NCBI GenBank assembly: GCA_022709905.1
Contig: JAKLHY010000005.1
Span: forward strand, 62,001 to 126,000
DNA: 64,000 bases
Direction: 5' to 3'
From: Verrucomicrobiota bacterium
GTDB taxonomy: Bacteria > Verrucomicrobiota > Verrucomicrobiia > Limisphaerales > UBA1319
Shown: positions 36,859 through 45,394 of the stretch, piece after piece
Layout of the letters: every line of letters starts with the position of its first letter
Position numbering within the stretch: position 1 is the stretch's first letter
The notes under the pieces: generated by a model
The model's database searches: none
Told to the model about the DNA's origin: nothing
The model's input: the letters and a program-made list of their open reading frames with translations, nothing else
Translations under genes and position numbers: made by a program

Positions 36859-38676
36859 TCACGGCTTCGGGTTGGCCATCATGTCAGGAGGAGGCACGAA
36901 CTGCTTCTGATATAAGAGCGGCGGGTAGCCGTCCACCACCGGATACCGGTCCGGCATTTGTTTCGCTTGTCCCTCCCACATTACGCGGTTGGGCAAGACC
37001 ACCTTGTTGGCGCGAGCATACTCATCCCAGAGGGCCAGGAGCGCCTTGGCCTTGTCAGGTTCCTGGGCGGCCAGATCATGGCGTTCCCCCGGATCAGCGG
37101 CGAGATTGAACAACTCCCATTGCTCCGTGCCATACGGTTTGTATTGCCAAACCAGCTTCCAGTCACCCTGCCGGACGGCGTGATTGCCGAAAATTTCCCA
37201 TGCCAGGTAATCCTGTCCGGAACGAGGCGACTCTTCTTCACCCGCCAGCATTTTGACCCACGACTTGCCGATCAACGGCGGCGGCGCCTGACCGTTGACG
37301 GTCTTGGGATAACTGGCGCCAGCCACCTCGAGAAGCGTGGGCATGAGGTCCGCCACGTGCATGAGGCCCCGGTTGATGCTCCCGGGAGGCCGTTTCACAA
37401 TCGGGCCGCTGACGATGAGGCCATTGCGGATGCCGCCCTCGCACATAAGGCCTTTATACTGGCTGAATGGGGTCATCGAAACCTGGGCCCACATCGGACC
37501 ATAGCCGACGTAAGTATGCGGATCCCCCCAGGCGTTTGGATGGGTCTGTGACCACTGCATCGAGGCGAACAGGAAATTACGCGTGCCGGGCGTACCCGCG
37601 ATCATCTTAAAGAGATCAGCCCCTTCCGCCCCGTTGTCGCCGAACACAATGAAGATTGTGTTGTCGTACTCGCCGATCTTTTTCAAATAGTCAATCAGCC
37701 GGCCGGTGTGGTAGTCCATGTTCTCCACCATGCCGGCGTAGAGCTCCATTTTTTTGCCCATGATGGCGCGCGCTGCCGGCGCGAGCAGGCTGGCGTCGGG
37801 CACGAACCACATGCGCTCGGCCAACTGCGTGTCCTTGGGCACGATGCCCATTTCAATCTGGCGCTTGAGCCGCTCCTGGCGCACCACGTCCCAACCCTTG
37901 TCGTATTCGCCCACATGCCGGTTGCGCCAGTCGCGCGGCAGATGATACGGGTCGTGGGGCGCCTGGTGGGAAACATAGGCAAAGAACGGTTTGCCGTCGC
38001 CGCGGTTCGCCTCGATGTAGCTGATAATCTTGTCGGTATAGGTCTTGGTGGCGTAGTAATCCTTGGGTAGTTTCTTCAGGTAGCGTCCATCCTCGGTGAA
38101 GGTGGATTTCGGATTGGCGGCGGTGAAACTCGACATGTCCCAATAGCTGCCCGCGCCGTCGAGCAGCGAGAAGTCGCGTTCGAATCCGCGCGCGGCCGGA
38201 ATTTTATCTGGAGACTTGCCCATGTGCCATTTGCCGACCATGTAAGTGTGGTAGCCGGCATCCTTGAGCACCTGCGGCAAGGTTGTGACGCGGTTGTTCA
38301 GGTAGCCTTCGTAGCCGTCCACGCCCCACTGGTTGGGCGCGGCCCACTCGTCCATGCTGCCCAGTCCGTTCAAGTGTGTGTCCACGCCGGTCAGCAGCAT
38401 GGATCGCGTGGGCGAACAACTGGCGCTCGTGTAGAACTGGGTGCAGCGCACCCCGGCCTGGGCAAGCGAATCCAGGTGGGGCGTCTTGATCTCGCTGCCG
38501 AAACAGCCCATGTCCGAGAAACCCAAATCATCGCCGAGGATGATGACGATGTTCGGCCGCTTGCCGGTGGGGGTGGTCGAGGTGACAGCAGCCCGAGAGG
38601 CCGCAGGGGTCACCACGAGGACGGCCACCAGGGCAGCACCGATGATGTGTTTCCTGTCTGAGATTCTCATTTTCAT
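36859..38676 (-). CDS. Arylsulfatase-type sulfatase
   Basis: Secreted type I sulfatase of 605 residues from the start at 38676 (MKMRISDRKHIIG, then a signal AALVAVLVVTPAASRA); 56 further upstream codons are open but not protein-like. The formylglycine motif is CSPTRSMLLTG, matching CxPxR with Ser at position 2. Metal ligands include ILGDDLGF at the N-terminus and FGDNGAEG in the middle, and GKWHMGKSP carries the conserved Lys and His. It hydrolyses sulfate esters in the periplasm after maturation by a formylglycine-generating enzyme, which is not in this window. It neighbours two outer-membrane barrel genes. Confidence 0.93.
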   Translation of the reverse strand: MKMRISDRKHIIGAALVAVLVVTPAASRAAVTSTTPTGKRPNIVIILGDDLGFSDMGCFGSEIKTPHLDSLAQAGVRCTQFYTSASCSPTRSMLLTGVDTHLNGLGSMDEWAAPNQWGVDGYEGYLNNRVTTLPQVLKDAGYHTYMVGKWHMGKSPDKIPAARGFERDFSLLDGAGSYWDMSSFTAANPKSTFTEDGRYLKKLPKDYYATKTYTDKIISYIEANRGDGKPFFAYVSHQAPHDPYHLPRDWRNRHVGEYDKGWDVVRQERLKRQIEMGIVPKDTQLAERMWFVPDASLLAPAARAIMGKKMELYAGMVENMDYHTGRLIDYLKKIGEYDNTIFIVFGDNGAEGADLFKMIAGTPGTRNFLFASMQWSQTHPNAWGDPHTYVGYGPMWAQVSMTPFSQYKGLMCEGGIRNGLIVSGPIVKRPPGSINRGLMHVADLMPTLLEVAGASYPKTVNGQAPPPLIGKSWVKMLAGEEESPRSGQDYLAWEIFGNHAVRQGDWKLVWQYKPYGTEQWELFNLAADPGERHDLAAQEPDKAKALLALWDEYARANKVVLPNRVMWEGQAKQMPDRYPVVDGYPPLLYQKQFVPPPDMMANPKP

Positions 38677-38833
38677 AATATTAATAGTATGGTTGAGGAT
38701 TATTCGAGCTAATTCTGCAACGGCTGGCGCACCGGCCAGGGAGGGCGCTGGAGCGCCTCGATGGTCTTGCGTTGAACCCGGGTGATCGTCTTGCCCATGC
38801 GTGAGATCCGTTTTCGTGACTCCAACCGATCTA

Positions 38834-40384
38834 TTAGAAATCAATTTCCACCCGGGTCTGAAAAAGGTTGATGTTACCCTCGGGCTGTCGTTCGGAGACG
38901 TGGCCGAAGCCGTAATCGAAACGCCATTTCACATGCGAATGCAGATACCAATTCAGACCCGCCATTAGCATGGACAAGCGCCCGCCGTGAACGTCGGCAC
39001 TGTCCAGGTCCACGAACGAGTAACGCGCAGCCAGCTCCCAGGCGCCCCAGCCGCCATGGCCGAAATCGAAGTTCCGCTTCGGGACCACACGCCCGAACAT
39101 GCCCTCGATCCGGTCGTAGGGGCGGCTTTCGCCGGTGAGAAACCAGCTGGCTGAGGCGTAGAGGCCATTGAAGCCTGGCACTTGCCCGTTATCCTCGTGC
39201 ACCGACGAGTGCAGAAACTCGCCTTGCACGGAGAACGGGCCGTTGACCCAAGCGGCTTCGGCGCCCACCACCAATGCCCCGTCGGCGGCCATGTCGCCCG
39301 TGTCGATGACGTAAGGGGCGAGATGGCTTTCCGGGCGCGAGCGATAACGCACGGAGCTGACGGCAGAATAGAGCACATTGGCGCTTAATCCCAGGTGGAG
39401 CAGCTTGGTGGCCTCGGGCTGTTCGGGATTTGCCTGATAATGCGGAAGTCCCGTCAAGCGGATGGCGGCACGGCCGTAGTCCTTGCTGGCTTCGCCAAAG
39501 TCATCGCCCACGCCGTCGGTGAAGAGACCGAACTTCCAGGTGGCCCGCTGGTTGAAGACTGGCCGGCCTATTTGAAGCCCCGCGTTGACACCTGGGGCGA
39601 GGGCCTGGAGGGGCGCCGCCGGTTCCATAAAAGCAATGTCGCGGCCGCTGGTGATCACATCCAAACCCATCGGCGCCTGGTATTGGCCAGCCTTCAACTC
39701 GCCGATCCAGGGCAGGTTTTTGAACGATAGATAGCTCTCCTCGATGTAAAACTGGTCCGGGATATAGCCTATCTCGACCTGGTAAGACACTGGCAGAACC
39801 AGAAGGCAATCGCCCTTGGCATAGATGCGGGCGCGGCGAAACTCGATCCCCGCATCGAAGTCTTCGAATTCCTGGCCTGTGACGTAGGCCGCCCCGTCAA
39901 GAGCGAGTTTGCCACCGATCTTCGCGCTCATCCGAGCTTCCTCGAGGCGCATACGATAGCTATTGGTAGGACGGGCTGGGAGGCCGGCCGTTTCGGCGGA
40001 GCTGAGCTGCTGGGCATCTGTATCGCCAGGCACAATCAGTCCCAGCAGCGTCTTCCGAGTCAGCTCAAGGTGGAGGCCGTCCCAGCCTTCCCAGGTGGCT
40101 TTCCATTGGGATGATTTCTCCTTGGGGACGACGCGGGTGGTCGTGTCCGAAACGGCCAGGGTATTGGTCTCCAACGTCAAGTGGACCTGTCGCTTCAATC
40201 GTTCGGGCCCCTCGTCAGCGGGGGCAGTGGTGTCTGACGATGTCTGTGCGGAGGCGGGCTCGGCTTTGGCGGTGGTGGCGTCGCGGGCATGGGACACGCC
40301 AGGGCTGCCAACCGTGAAGAGCAAGGTTGCCAGCAATCCAACTGAGAACCATCGATCCTGCGCTCTGGTTCTATCCGGTTTCAC
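38834..40384 (-). CDS. Phosphate-selective porin O/P-like outer-membrane protein
   Basis: Beta-barrel porin of about 516 residues. I place the start at the GTG at 40384, because it follows an AGGGGG ribosome site at a normal distance and gives a compact signal (WFSVGLLATLLFTVGSPGVSHA). The usual longer frame starts at 40453 but would overlap a small open frame. The mature protein has an OprP/OprO-like pattern: RRARIYAKGDCLLVLPVSYQ, EIGYIPDQFYIEESYLSFK, GELKAGQYQAPMGLD, and a C-terminal strand ending in Phe (TRVEIDF), the BAM-recognition feature. It may take up anionic products such as sulfate or phosphate esters, given the adjacent sulfatase. Confidence 0.85.
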   Translation of the reverse strand: MKPDRTRAQDRWFSVGLLATLLFTVGSPGVSHARDATTAKAEPASAQTSSDTTAPADEGPERLKRQVHLTLETNTLAVSDTTTRVVPKEKSSQWKATWEGWDGLHLELTRKTLLGLIVPGDTDAQQLSSAETAGLPARPTNSYRMRLEEARMSAKIGGKLALDGAAYVTGQEFEDFDAGIEFRRARIYAKGDCLLVLPVSYQVEIGYIPDQFYIEESYLSFKNLPWIGELKAGQYQAPMGLDVITSGRDIAFMEPAAPLQALAPGVNAGLQIGRPVFNQRATWKFGLFTDGVGDDFGEASKDYGRAAIRLTGLPHYQANPEQPEATKLLHLGLSANVLYSAVSSVRYRSRPESHLAPYVIDTGDMAADGALVVGAEAAWVNGPFSVQGEFLHSSVHEDNGQVPGFNGLYASASWFLTGESRPYDRIEGMFGRVVPKRNFDFGHGGWGAWELAARYSFVDLDSADVHGGRLSMLMAGLNWYLHSHVKWRFDYGFGHVSERQPEGNINLFQTRVEIDF

Positions 40385-40397
40385 AGGAATAGACCCC

Positions 40398-40496
40398 CTA
40401 GTGTGGTGTTTGCGGGCCGAGATAGGTGCAGCCGGTGAAAGCCACCGCGCCAAACAGGGCGTCGGCGAGGAGGTTTTGTCCGAGAGTGGTTTTCAT
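40398..40496 (-). CDS. Possible 32-residue small lipoprotein
   Basis: A short frame (MKTTLGQNLLADALFGAVAF, then TGCTYLGPQTPH) that begins like a signal sequence and has a lipobox-like AFTGC. It stops 14 bases before the porin start proposed here, and its stop region contains the porin's AGGGGG ribosome site. It has no clear ribosome site of its own, and such a short frame can arise by chance. It could be an entericidin-sized lipoprotein or a leader peptide for the porin. Confidence 0.35.
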   Translation of the reverse strand: MKTTLGQNLLADALFGAVAFTGCTYLGPQTPH

Positions 40497-40521
40497 CGTG
40501 CGTTTTCTGAAGCTTGCTTCC

Positions 40522-41067
40522 TTATCGCTGCGGATCTTTCAGGAGGCGCGAGGTGTCAAAGCCGAGTTGGCCGGCCTGGGCGACCATCCCCGTGTAGCGT
40601 GCTTCGGGAATCGTGGGCGTGCGGGCGAGCAGCCAGAGATACTTCCGGTTCGGGGTGCCGACGATGGCTTCCTGATAATGCGCATCGACGTGAAGGATCC
40701 AGTAGTTGCCTTTCTTCGGCACGGGGATCAGCGGTCCAAACCAGGTCTTGAAGCGCACGGTGAGCTTGGTGTTTTCCGGAGGATTCAGCACCTTCGCATA
40801 GCCACGAATATCACGCTGCGAGCCATCGGGGCGAATCGCAATATTACGCACCGAGATCGTGCCGTCGGCATGGGTGCCGTATTCCGCAATCGCCGCCTCG
40901 TTGGCTTTTTGAAACCGTATCGGCAGCCGCGCGATTTCATACCAACGGCCGGTGTAACGGCTGAGATCCACCGTCCCCGCAGTGACGGGAGCGTCCACTC
41001 GGCTGCGGGTGGTGGAACAGGACACCAGACCGAGCCCAAGCAAGACCAGGGCAACCGGACGCAGCAT
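40522..41067 (-). CDS. Lipocalin family lipoprotein (Blc-like)
   Basis: Bacterial lipocalin of about 181 residues with a lipoprotein signal (MLRPVALVLLGLGLVSC). The defining lipocalin motif GxW is present in YTGRWYEIARLP, followed by AIAEYGTHADGTISVRN and the family's later strands (YWILHVDAHYQEAIVG, YLWLLARTPTI). Start at 41067 is preferred because the open frame upstream to 41175 runs through a dispersed repeat that also occurs near 45330-45394. Lipocalins of this type sit in the outer membrane and bind fatty acids or lysophospholipids. Its link to the flanking porin and sulfatase genes is unclear. Confidence 0.9.
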   Translation of the reverse strand: MLRPVALVLLGLGLVSCSTTRSRVDAPVTAGTVDLSRYTGRWYEIARLPIRFQKANEAAIAEYGTHADGTISVRNIAIRPDGSQRDIRGYAKVLNPPENTKLTVRFKTWFGPLIPVPKKGNYWILHVDAHYQEAIVGTPNRKYLWLLARTPTIPEARYTGMVAQAGQLGFDTSRLLKDPQR

Positions 41068-41112
41068 GGCGAGGCGGGAATTCGCCGGTCGTTGAACAAG
41101 AGGTAACGGAGG

Positions 41113-41177
41113 AAACAGAGGCGGATTCCTCATCTGCGTTCTCTCCGTTTGCTCCTGTTGAAACTCCTGTTTCATTT
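41113..41177. repeat. Dispersed intergenic repeat, copy 1
   Basis: Contains ...CTCTCCGTTTGCTCCTGTTG followed by ACTCCTGTTTCATTT. The 27-base core at 41151-41177 is closely similar to 45368-45394, both in the same orientation and both near gene ends. Read on the minus strand it encodes a pseudo-N-terminus with QQEQTERTQ, resembling QQEHTEGTE in the other copy, so automated gene calls may wrongly include it. Confidence 0.5.
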
Positions 41178-41231
41178 ATTCGTGTCAGGCGTGAATGCGC
41201 GGGCCGCCTTTTGCGAGGTGGCCCGCCGGTT

Positions 41232-42410
41232 TCAAATTTGCCGCACAAAATCCCGCCACGCCCAGGCGCGCACGCCGGGGGCAACCGCCTGGGTCACGAG
41301 CGGCGCGCGTTGGGGTTGATGAACGAGATGCAATTCCACGCTCGTCGTGCGGGGACGCTTTTGCCGCAGGGCGGCGGCCAGTCGTTGCATCGGCGCGGCG
41401 TCGGACGGCGTTACGGTGCGGGCGGCTTTACATTCCACCAGCGAGATGGCTCCGCCGCGGCCCGGCAAGAGGAAATCCACTTCCAACCCCTGCTCGTCAC
41501 GGAAGTAATAAAGCTCGCGCCGTCGTCCGGCGTTGGCCTGGGCCTTGACGATCTCCGCTGCGATGAACCCTTCGAACAACGCGCCTTGAAACGGTGATTT
41601 GGTCAGTTCCACCGTCGAGTCAATCCCGAGCAGGTGACAGGCAAGGCCGGAGTCGGCCACGAAAACCTTCGGCGATTTGATGAGCCGTTTGCCAAGGTTT
41701 TCGTAGAACGGCGGCACAATCAGGATTTGCGCCGTGGTTTCCAGCACGCCGAGCCATTGCGCAATGGTCGGCACGCTTACGCCCAGCGGCGCGGCCAGGT
41801 CCGTCTTGTTCAGAACCTGTCCGTGACGGCTGGCCAGAAGGGCGAGGAAGCGGCGAAACGTCGCGAGATCTTTCACCGCCGTCACCGCCCGGACGTCGCG
41901 CTCCAGATAGGTCTGGAGATACGAACTGAACCACAAGCGCGCACCGCCGGGCCGGGCCACCGCCTCGGGATAACCGCCGTGCAGCAACGACACCTTCGAC
42001 GTTTCGCGCGACGAGAACGGCAGCAGTTGCAGAACCGCGGCGCGCCCGGCCATGGACTCAGTGACGCCCTGCATCAAGGGCGCTTCCTGTGAACCGGTGA
42101 GCAGCCATTGGCCGCGCCGTTGCGGCTGGCGGTCAATGCGCGCCCGGACGTGGGCAAACACCTCCGGCACGTTCTGCACCTCGTCGAGAATCGCCGGCGT
42201 CTTGACCGCGTCGAGAAAGCCATGAGGATCGGCGCGTAGACGGGCCACGATGTCCGGGTCCTCCAGCAGGAAGTAACCGGCTTTGGGGAACAGATGCCGG
42301 AGAAGGCAGGTCTTGCCCGCCCGGCGCGGGCCGGTCAGCACCACGGCGGAAAAATCGCGCATGGCGCGGACGACCTGCTTTTCAAGTTCGCGTGGGAGGT
42401 AACGCATCAA
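41232..42410 (-). CDS. AAA ATPase with DUF4143 domain
   Basis: A 392-residue ATPase of the common AAA_14-DUF4143 family. The Walker A motif GPRRAGKTCLLRHL is near residue 28, a Walker B-like AILDEVQNVP near 73, and the GSQE sensor-like motif near 105. The C-terminal DUF4143 part has LNKTDLAAPLGVSVPTIAQWL (a winged-helix-like segment) and the nuclease-fold-like end with YYFRDEQGLEVDFLLPG and SLVECKAARTV, resembling PD-(D/E)XK core residues. Its role is not established; the family is often found with mobile or defence-related genes. It is monocistronic here. Confidence 0.9.
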   Translation of the reverse strand: MMRYLPRELEKQVVRAMRDFSAVVLTGPRRAGKTCLLRHLFPKAGYFLLEDPDIVARLRADPHGFLDAVKTPAILDEVQNVPEVFAHVRARIDRQPQRRGQWLLTGSQEAPLMQGVTESMAGRAAVLQLLPFSSRETSKVSLLHGGYPEAVARPGGARLWFSSYLQTYLERDVRAVTAVKDLATFRRFLALLASRHGQVLNKTDLAAPLGVSVPTIAQWLGVLETTAQILIVPPFYENLGKRLIKSPKVFVADSGLACHLLGIDSTVELTKSPFQGALFEGFIAAEIVKAQANAGRRRELYYFRDEQGLEVDFLLPGRGGAISLVECKAARTVTPSDAAPMQRLAAALRQKRPRTTSVELHLVHQPQRAPLVTQAVAPGVRAWAWRDFVRQI

Positions 42411-42530
42411 TGAGTTTTCTAAAGTGCCGGTTTAGATTTCTCAAGCCTAATTTCAACCGAGAATTCGCGGGCCGGTCCGGACCGGAGGAACAGCCGGACC
42501 AGCCCGCGTGGTTCACGAACGAGACGGCGT

Positions 42531-44996
42531 TTACTGCCGCCCAAAGGCCGCCTTGACGGCGTCTTCGGGATTGACCGTGTGGTTGTTCGGGTCGTCCGCG
42601 ATCGAGAGCTGCACGCCCTTGATCTCGCCGTTGAAGGCGTTGCCCACCGGACCGTAGTCCGGCGACACCGCCGCGCCCGAATCCTCGCCGACATCGCAGC
42701 CGTCGTCGGCGGAGAAGATCGTCGCCAGCGTCGCTCCGATGTCTCCTTCGCCGGCCTTCTTGCCATCCACGAACAGCGTCGCTTTGCCGCCCTTGCCCGG
42801 GCCGCCGCCGGCGTAGGCGAACTCCATGCGAACCTGGTGCTGGCCAGCCGGGAGCTTGTCAGCCGACTCGACGAAGAAGTGTTTGAAGCCGCCCCAGTTG
42901 TAGCAGTACTTGAGTTTGCCGTTTTTCGCGTAGAGGCTCCAGCCGCCGATGTTCGCGCCCTGCGAAATGATGACGCCCTCGGCGCCTTCCTTTGGCACCA
43001 CGATTTCGGCGGTGACGGAGTGTGACTTGTTCTTGATGTTCAGGACGCAGTTCTCACTCAGGCGTCCCATGCCGCCGAAGAGGAGCTGGGTCTTGCCCTT
43101 GATGAGGACCGGGCGACCGGCGATTTCCGGGTTGAACCTCTCCATCAGCCGATCATCCAGAGGCAGCACCTTGTAGCGCGTCGCCTCGATGAGGAATTGC
43201 TGCTGCAGCTCGCGCAGCTTCCCGGGCATCTCCTTCGCGAGATCCTTTGACTGGGTCCAGTCGGTGTCCGAGTATAGTTCCCAGACGTCTTCCTCGAAGG
43301 GAGGCACCTTCACCGACGGGGGCGCCCACGGAGTCCGGTGACGCGTCACCGCCGTCCAGCCCTTGTGGTAAACGCCGCGGTTGGCGAACATCTCGAAGTA
43401 TTGCGTCTCATGCTGTTCCGGCGCCTTCGGCGCATCGAAGGAGTAGCGCATGCTGACGCCCTCGATCGGGTCCTGCTGGATGCCGTTCACGGACTCCGGC
43501 TGCGGGAGACCGGCCACGTCGAGGACGGTCGGGGCCACGTCAATGACATGGGTGAACTGCGAGCGAATCTCGCCCTTGGCTTTGATGCCCTTGGGCCAGT
43601 GGATGACGGTGCCGTTGCGCGTGCCGCCCCAATGGGAGGCGACTTGTTTGGTCCACTGGTAAGGCGTATTCATCGCGAGTGCCCAGCCCACTGCGTAGTG
43701 GTTGTAGGACTCCGGCCCGCCGAGTTTGTCGATTCGCGCCGTCAGGTATTCGGGCGTCTCCAGGGACTGGAGACCGTTGAAGTAGCTCATCTCGTTGAAG
43801 CAACCATTGATGGACCCCTCCGCCGAGGCGCCGTTGTCGCCGACGATGTAGTAGATAAGCGTGTCATCGAGCAGGTTTAGCTTCTCGAGCATCTCCACGA
43901 TCCGCCCGACCTGGTAGTCGGTATATTCGAGGAAGCCGGCATAAACCTCCATCTGCCGGGCCAGGACGGGCTTGAAGGCCGCTGGCATTTCATCCCACGA
44001 CGGCACTTCCTTGTTGCGGGCGGTGAGCTGGGCATCGGCCGGAATCACGCCGAGCTTCTTCTGCCGGGCGAAGGTTTCCTCGCGCAGCTTGTCGTAGCCT
44101 TGGTCGAACTTGCCCTTGTACTTGTCGGCCCATTCCTTGGGCGCGTGGTGCGGCGCGTGCGTGGCCCCCGGCGCGAAGTAGATGAAGAAGGGCTTGTCCG
44201 GCGTGAGCGACTTCTGTTGCCCAATCCATTTGATGGCCTTGTCGGTCATGTCGGCCACCAGGTTATAGCCTTGCTCGGGCGTCCGCTTGTTTTCCACCGG
44301 CGTGGTGCCCTCGTAGAGCGTCGGATACCATTGGTTGGCCTCGCCGCCGATGAAGCCGTAAAAGTATTCAAAGCCGCCACCGCCCGAGGGCCAGGCGTCG
44401 AAGGGGCCAACGGGGCTGGTCTGCCAGACCGGCACCTCGTGACACTTGCCGAACTGGGCGGTGGAGTAACCATTGAGCTTGAGCGTCTCCGCCAGGGGCG
44501 CCACGGAGTTGGGCCGCACGGAACTGTAGCCCGGCGCACCAGTGGCAGCCTCGGTGATGCACGCCATGCCGGCGGAGTGGTGATTGCGCCCGGTCAGCAG
44601 TGCCTGCCGCGACGGCGAGCAAAGGGCGGTGGTGTGGAAACGATTGTATTTCAAGCCGCCCGACGCGAGCTTCTCCAGGGTCGGAGTCTGGCAGGGACCG
44701 CCGAAGGCGCTGGAGGAGCCGAAGCCGGCGTCGTCAATGAGGACGATCAGCACGTTGGGCGCGCCCTTGGGTGGACGCAATTGCTCGATCGGGGGAAGCT
44801 TCGTGTCCGGACTCTTCGCATCGTAATTGACGAAGCTTTGCCGGACGGTGTTCGGCATGGGCAGGTGCGAACGATGTTTGATCTCGGTCGCGCCAGGGGA
44901 ACCGGGCGAACCGGTGGTTTGCTGCCCGCTGGCGGGCAGTGCGGAAGCCGCGCCCAAGGCGAGGCTGAGGGCGGCGAGGAGGCTTCTGGTTTTCAT
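42531..44996 (-). CDS. Large arylsulfatase with C-terminal LamG-like domain
   Basis: Secreted sulfatase of 821 residues of the larger AtsA-like class. Signal peptide: LLAALSLALGAASALPASG. The formylglycine motif is CSPSRQALLTGRNHH, metal ligands are LIDDAGFG and VGDNGASAEG, and the conserved HWGGTRNG lies near residue 455. The usual GKWH segment reads FGKCHEVP, keeping Lys and His. From about residue 635 a concanavalin/LamG-like domain follows (GGWSLYAKNGKLKYCYNW, ATLFVDGKKAGEG). It is probably periplasmic or extracellular and acts on a sulfate ester such as a sulfated glycan; a formylglycine-generating enzyme must be encoded elsewhere. Confidence 0.94.
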   Translation of the reverse strand: MKTRSLLAALSLALGAASALPASGQQTTGSPGSPGATEIKHRSHLPMPNTVRQSFVNYDAKSPDTKLPPIEQLRPPKGAPNVLIVLIDDAGFGSSSAFGGPCQTPTLEKLASGGLKYNRFHTTALCSPSRQALLTGRNHHSAGMACITEAATGAPGYSSVRPNSVAPLAETLKLNGYSTAQFGKCHEVPVWQTSPVGPFDAWPSGGGGFEYFYGFIGGEANQWYPTLYEGTTPVENKRTPEQGYNLVADMTDKAIKWIGQQKSLTPDKPFFIYFAPGATHAPHHAPKEWADKYKGKFDQGYDKLREETFARQKKLGVIPADAQLTARNKEVPSWDEMPAAFKPVLARQMEVYAGFLEYTDYQVGRIVEMLEKLNLLDDTLIYYIVGDNGASAEGSINGCFNEMSYFNGLQSLETPEYLTARIDKLGGPESYNHYAVGWALAMNTPYQWTKQVASHWGGTRNGTVIHWPKGIKAKGEIRSQFTHVIDVAPTVLDVAGLPQPESVNGIQQDPIEGVSMRYSFDAPKAPEQHETQYFEMFANRGVYHKGWTAVTRHRTPWAPPSVKVPPFEEDVWELYSDTDWTQSKDLAKEMPGKLRELQQQFLIEATRYKVLPLDDRLMERFNPEIAGRPVLIKGKTQLLFGGMGRLSENCVLNIKNKSHSVTAEIVVPKEGAEGVIISQGANIGGWSLYAKNGKLKYCYNWGGFKHFFVESADKLPAGQHQVRMEFAYAGGGPGKGGKATLFVDGKKAGEGDIGATLATIFSADDGCDVGEDSGAAVSPDYGPVGNAFNGEIKGVQLSIADDPNNHTVNPEDAVKAAFGRQ

Positions 44997-45144
44997 GTTT
45001 TGTTTGTTGAACGGAAAAAGGGGTGGTTCAGGGTTCAGTCATCAAGGGAGCAGCCATCAGTAAGTCAGTGGTCGGTAATCGGAATGAGCGGGGCGCACGT
45101 CGGGGAGGCTTGCCAGGGGCGGGGCGATGTGGCAGCGTCGGGGC

Positions 45145-45378
45145 ATGAAATTGACCGCAGTATTTGAGCCAGCCCCCGAGGGCGGATACACTTGCTTCGT
45201 GGAAGAGGTTCCCGCCGCCATTTCACAAGGTGAAACGTTGAGCGAAGCCAAGGCGAACCTGCTGGATGCGGTCAAGCTGGTCCTGGAGTGCCAGCGCGAT
45301 CTGGCGGAAGAAGGGTTATCCCACAACCCTGAGACAGAGGCATCTCTCCGCTCCGTTCCCTCTGTATGCTCCTGTTGA
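45145..45378 (+). CDS. hicB: HicB-family antitoxin-like protein, orphan
   Basis: A 77-residue HicB-type protein from the start at 45145 (MKLTAVFEPAPEGGYTCFVE). The HicB/UPF0150 core is clear: GGYTCFVEEVPAAISQGETL, then SEAKANLLDAVKLVLECQRD. The last dozen residues (EASLRSVPSVCSC) are encoded by a dispersed repeat that begins near 45334, so the native C-terminus may have been replaced. No HicA toxin gene follows or precedes, where one would normally be found within a few bases. It is therefore a solitary or disrupted antitoxin. Confidence 0.75.
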   Translation: MKLTAVFEPAPEGGYTCFVEEVPAAISQGETLSEAKANLLDAVKLVLECQRDLAEEGLSHNPETEASLRSVPSVCSC

Positions 45379-45394
45379 ATCCGGATGTTCATTT
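45334..45394. repeat. Dispersed intergenic repeat, copy 2
   Basis: Similar to 41113-41177: the core GCTCCTGTTGAA...TGTTCATTT is at 45368-45394, preceded by a CTCCGTT.CCTCTGT stretch. It overlaps the 3' end of the hicB-like frame and abuts the stop of the convergent barrel gene at 45389. Confidence 0.5.

Noticed and set aside
44100..45167. Long plus-strand open frame opposite the large sulfatase
   Set aside because: It is the antisense shadow of a clear sulfatase gene in GC-rich DNA; the translation has no domain and an Arg/Gly/Val-rich composition.
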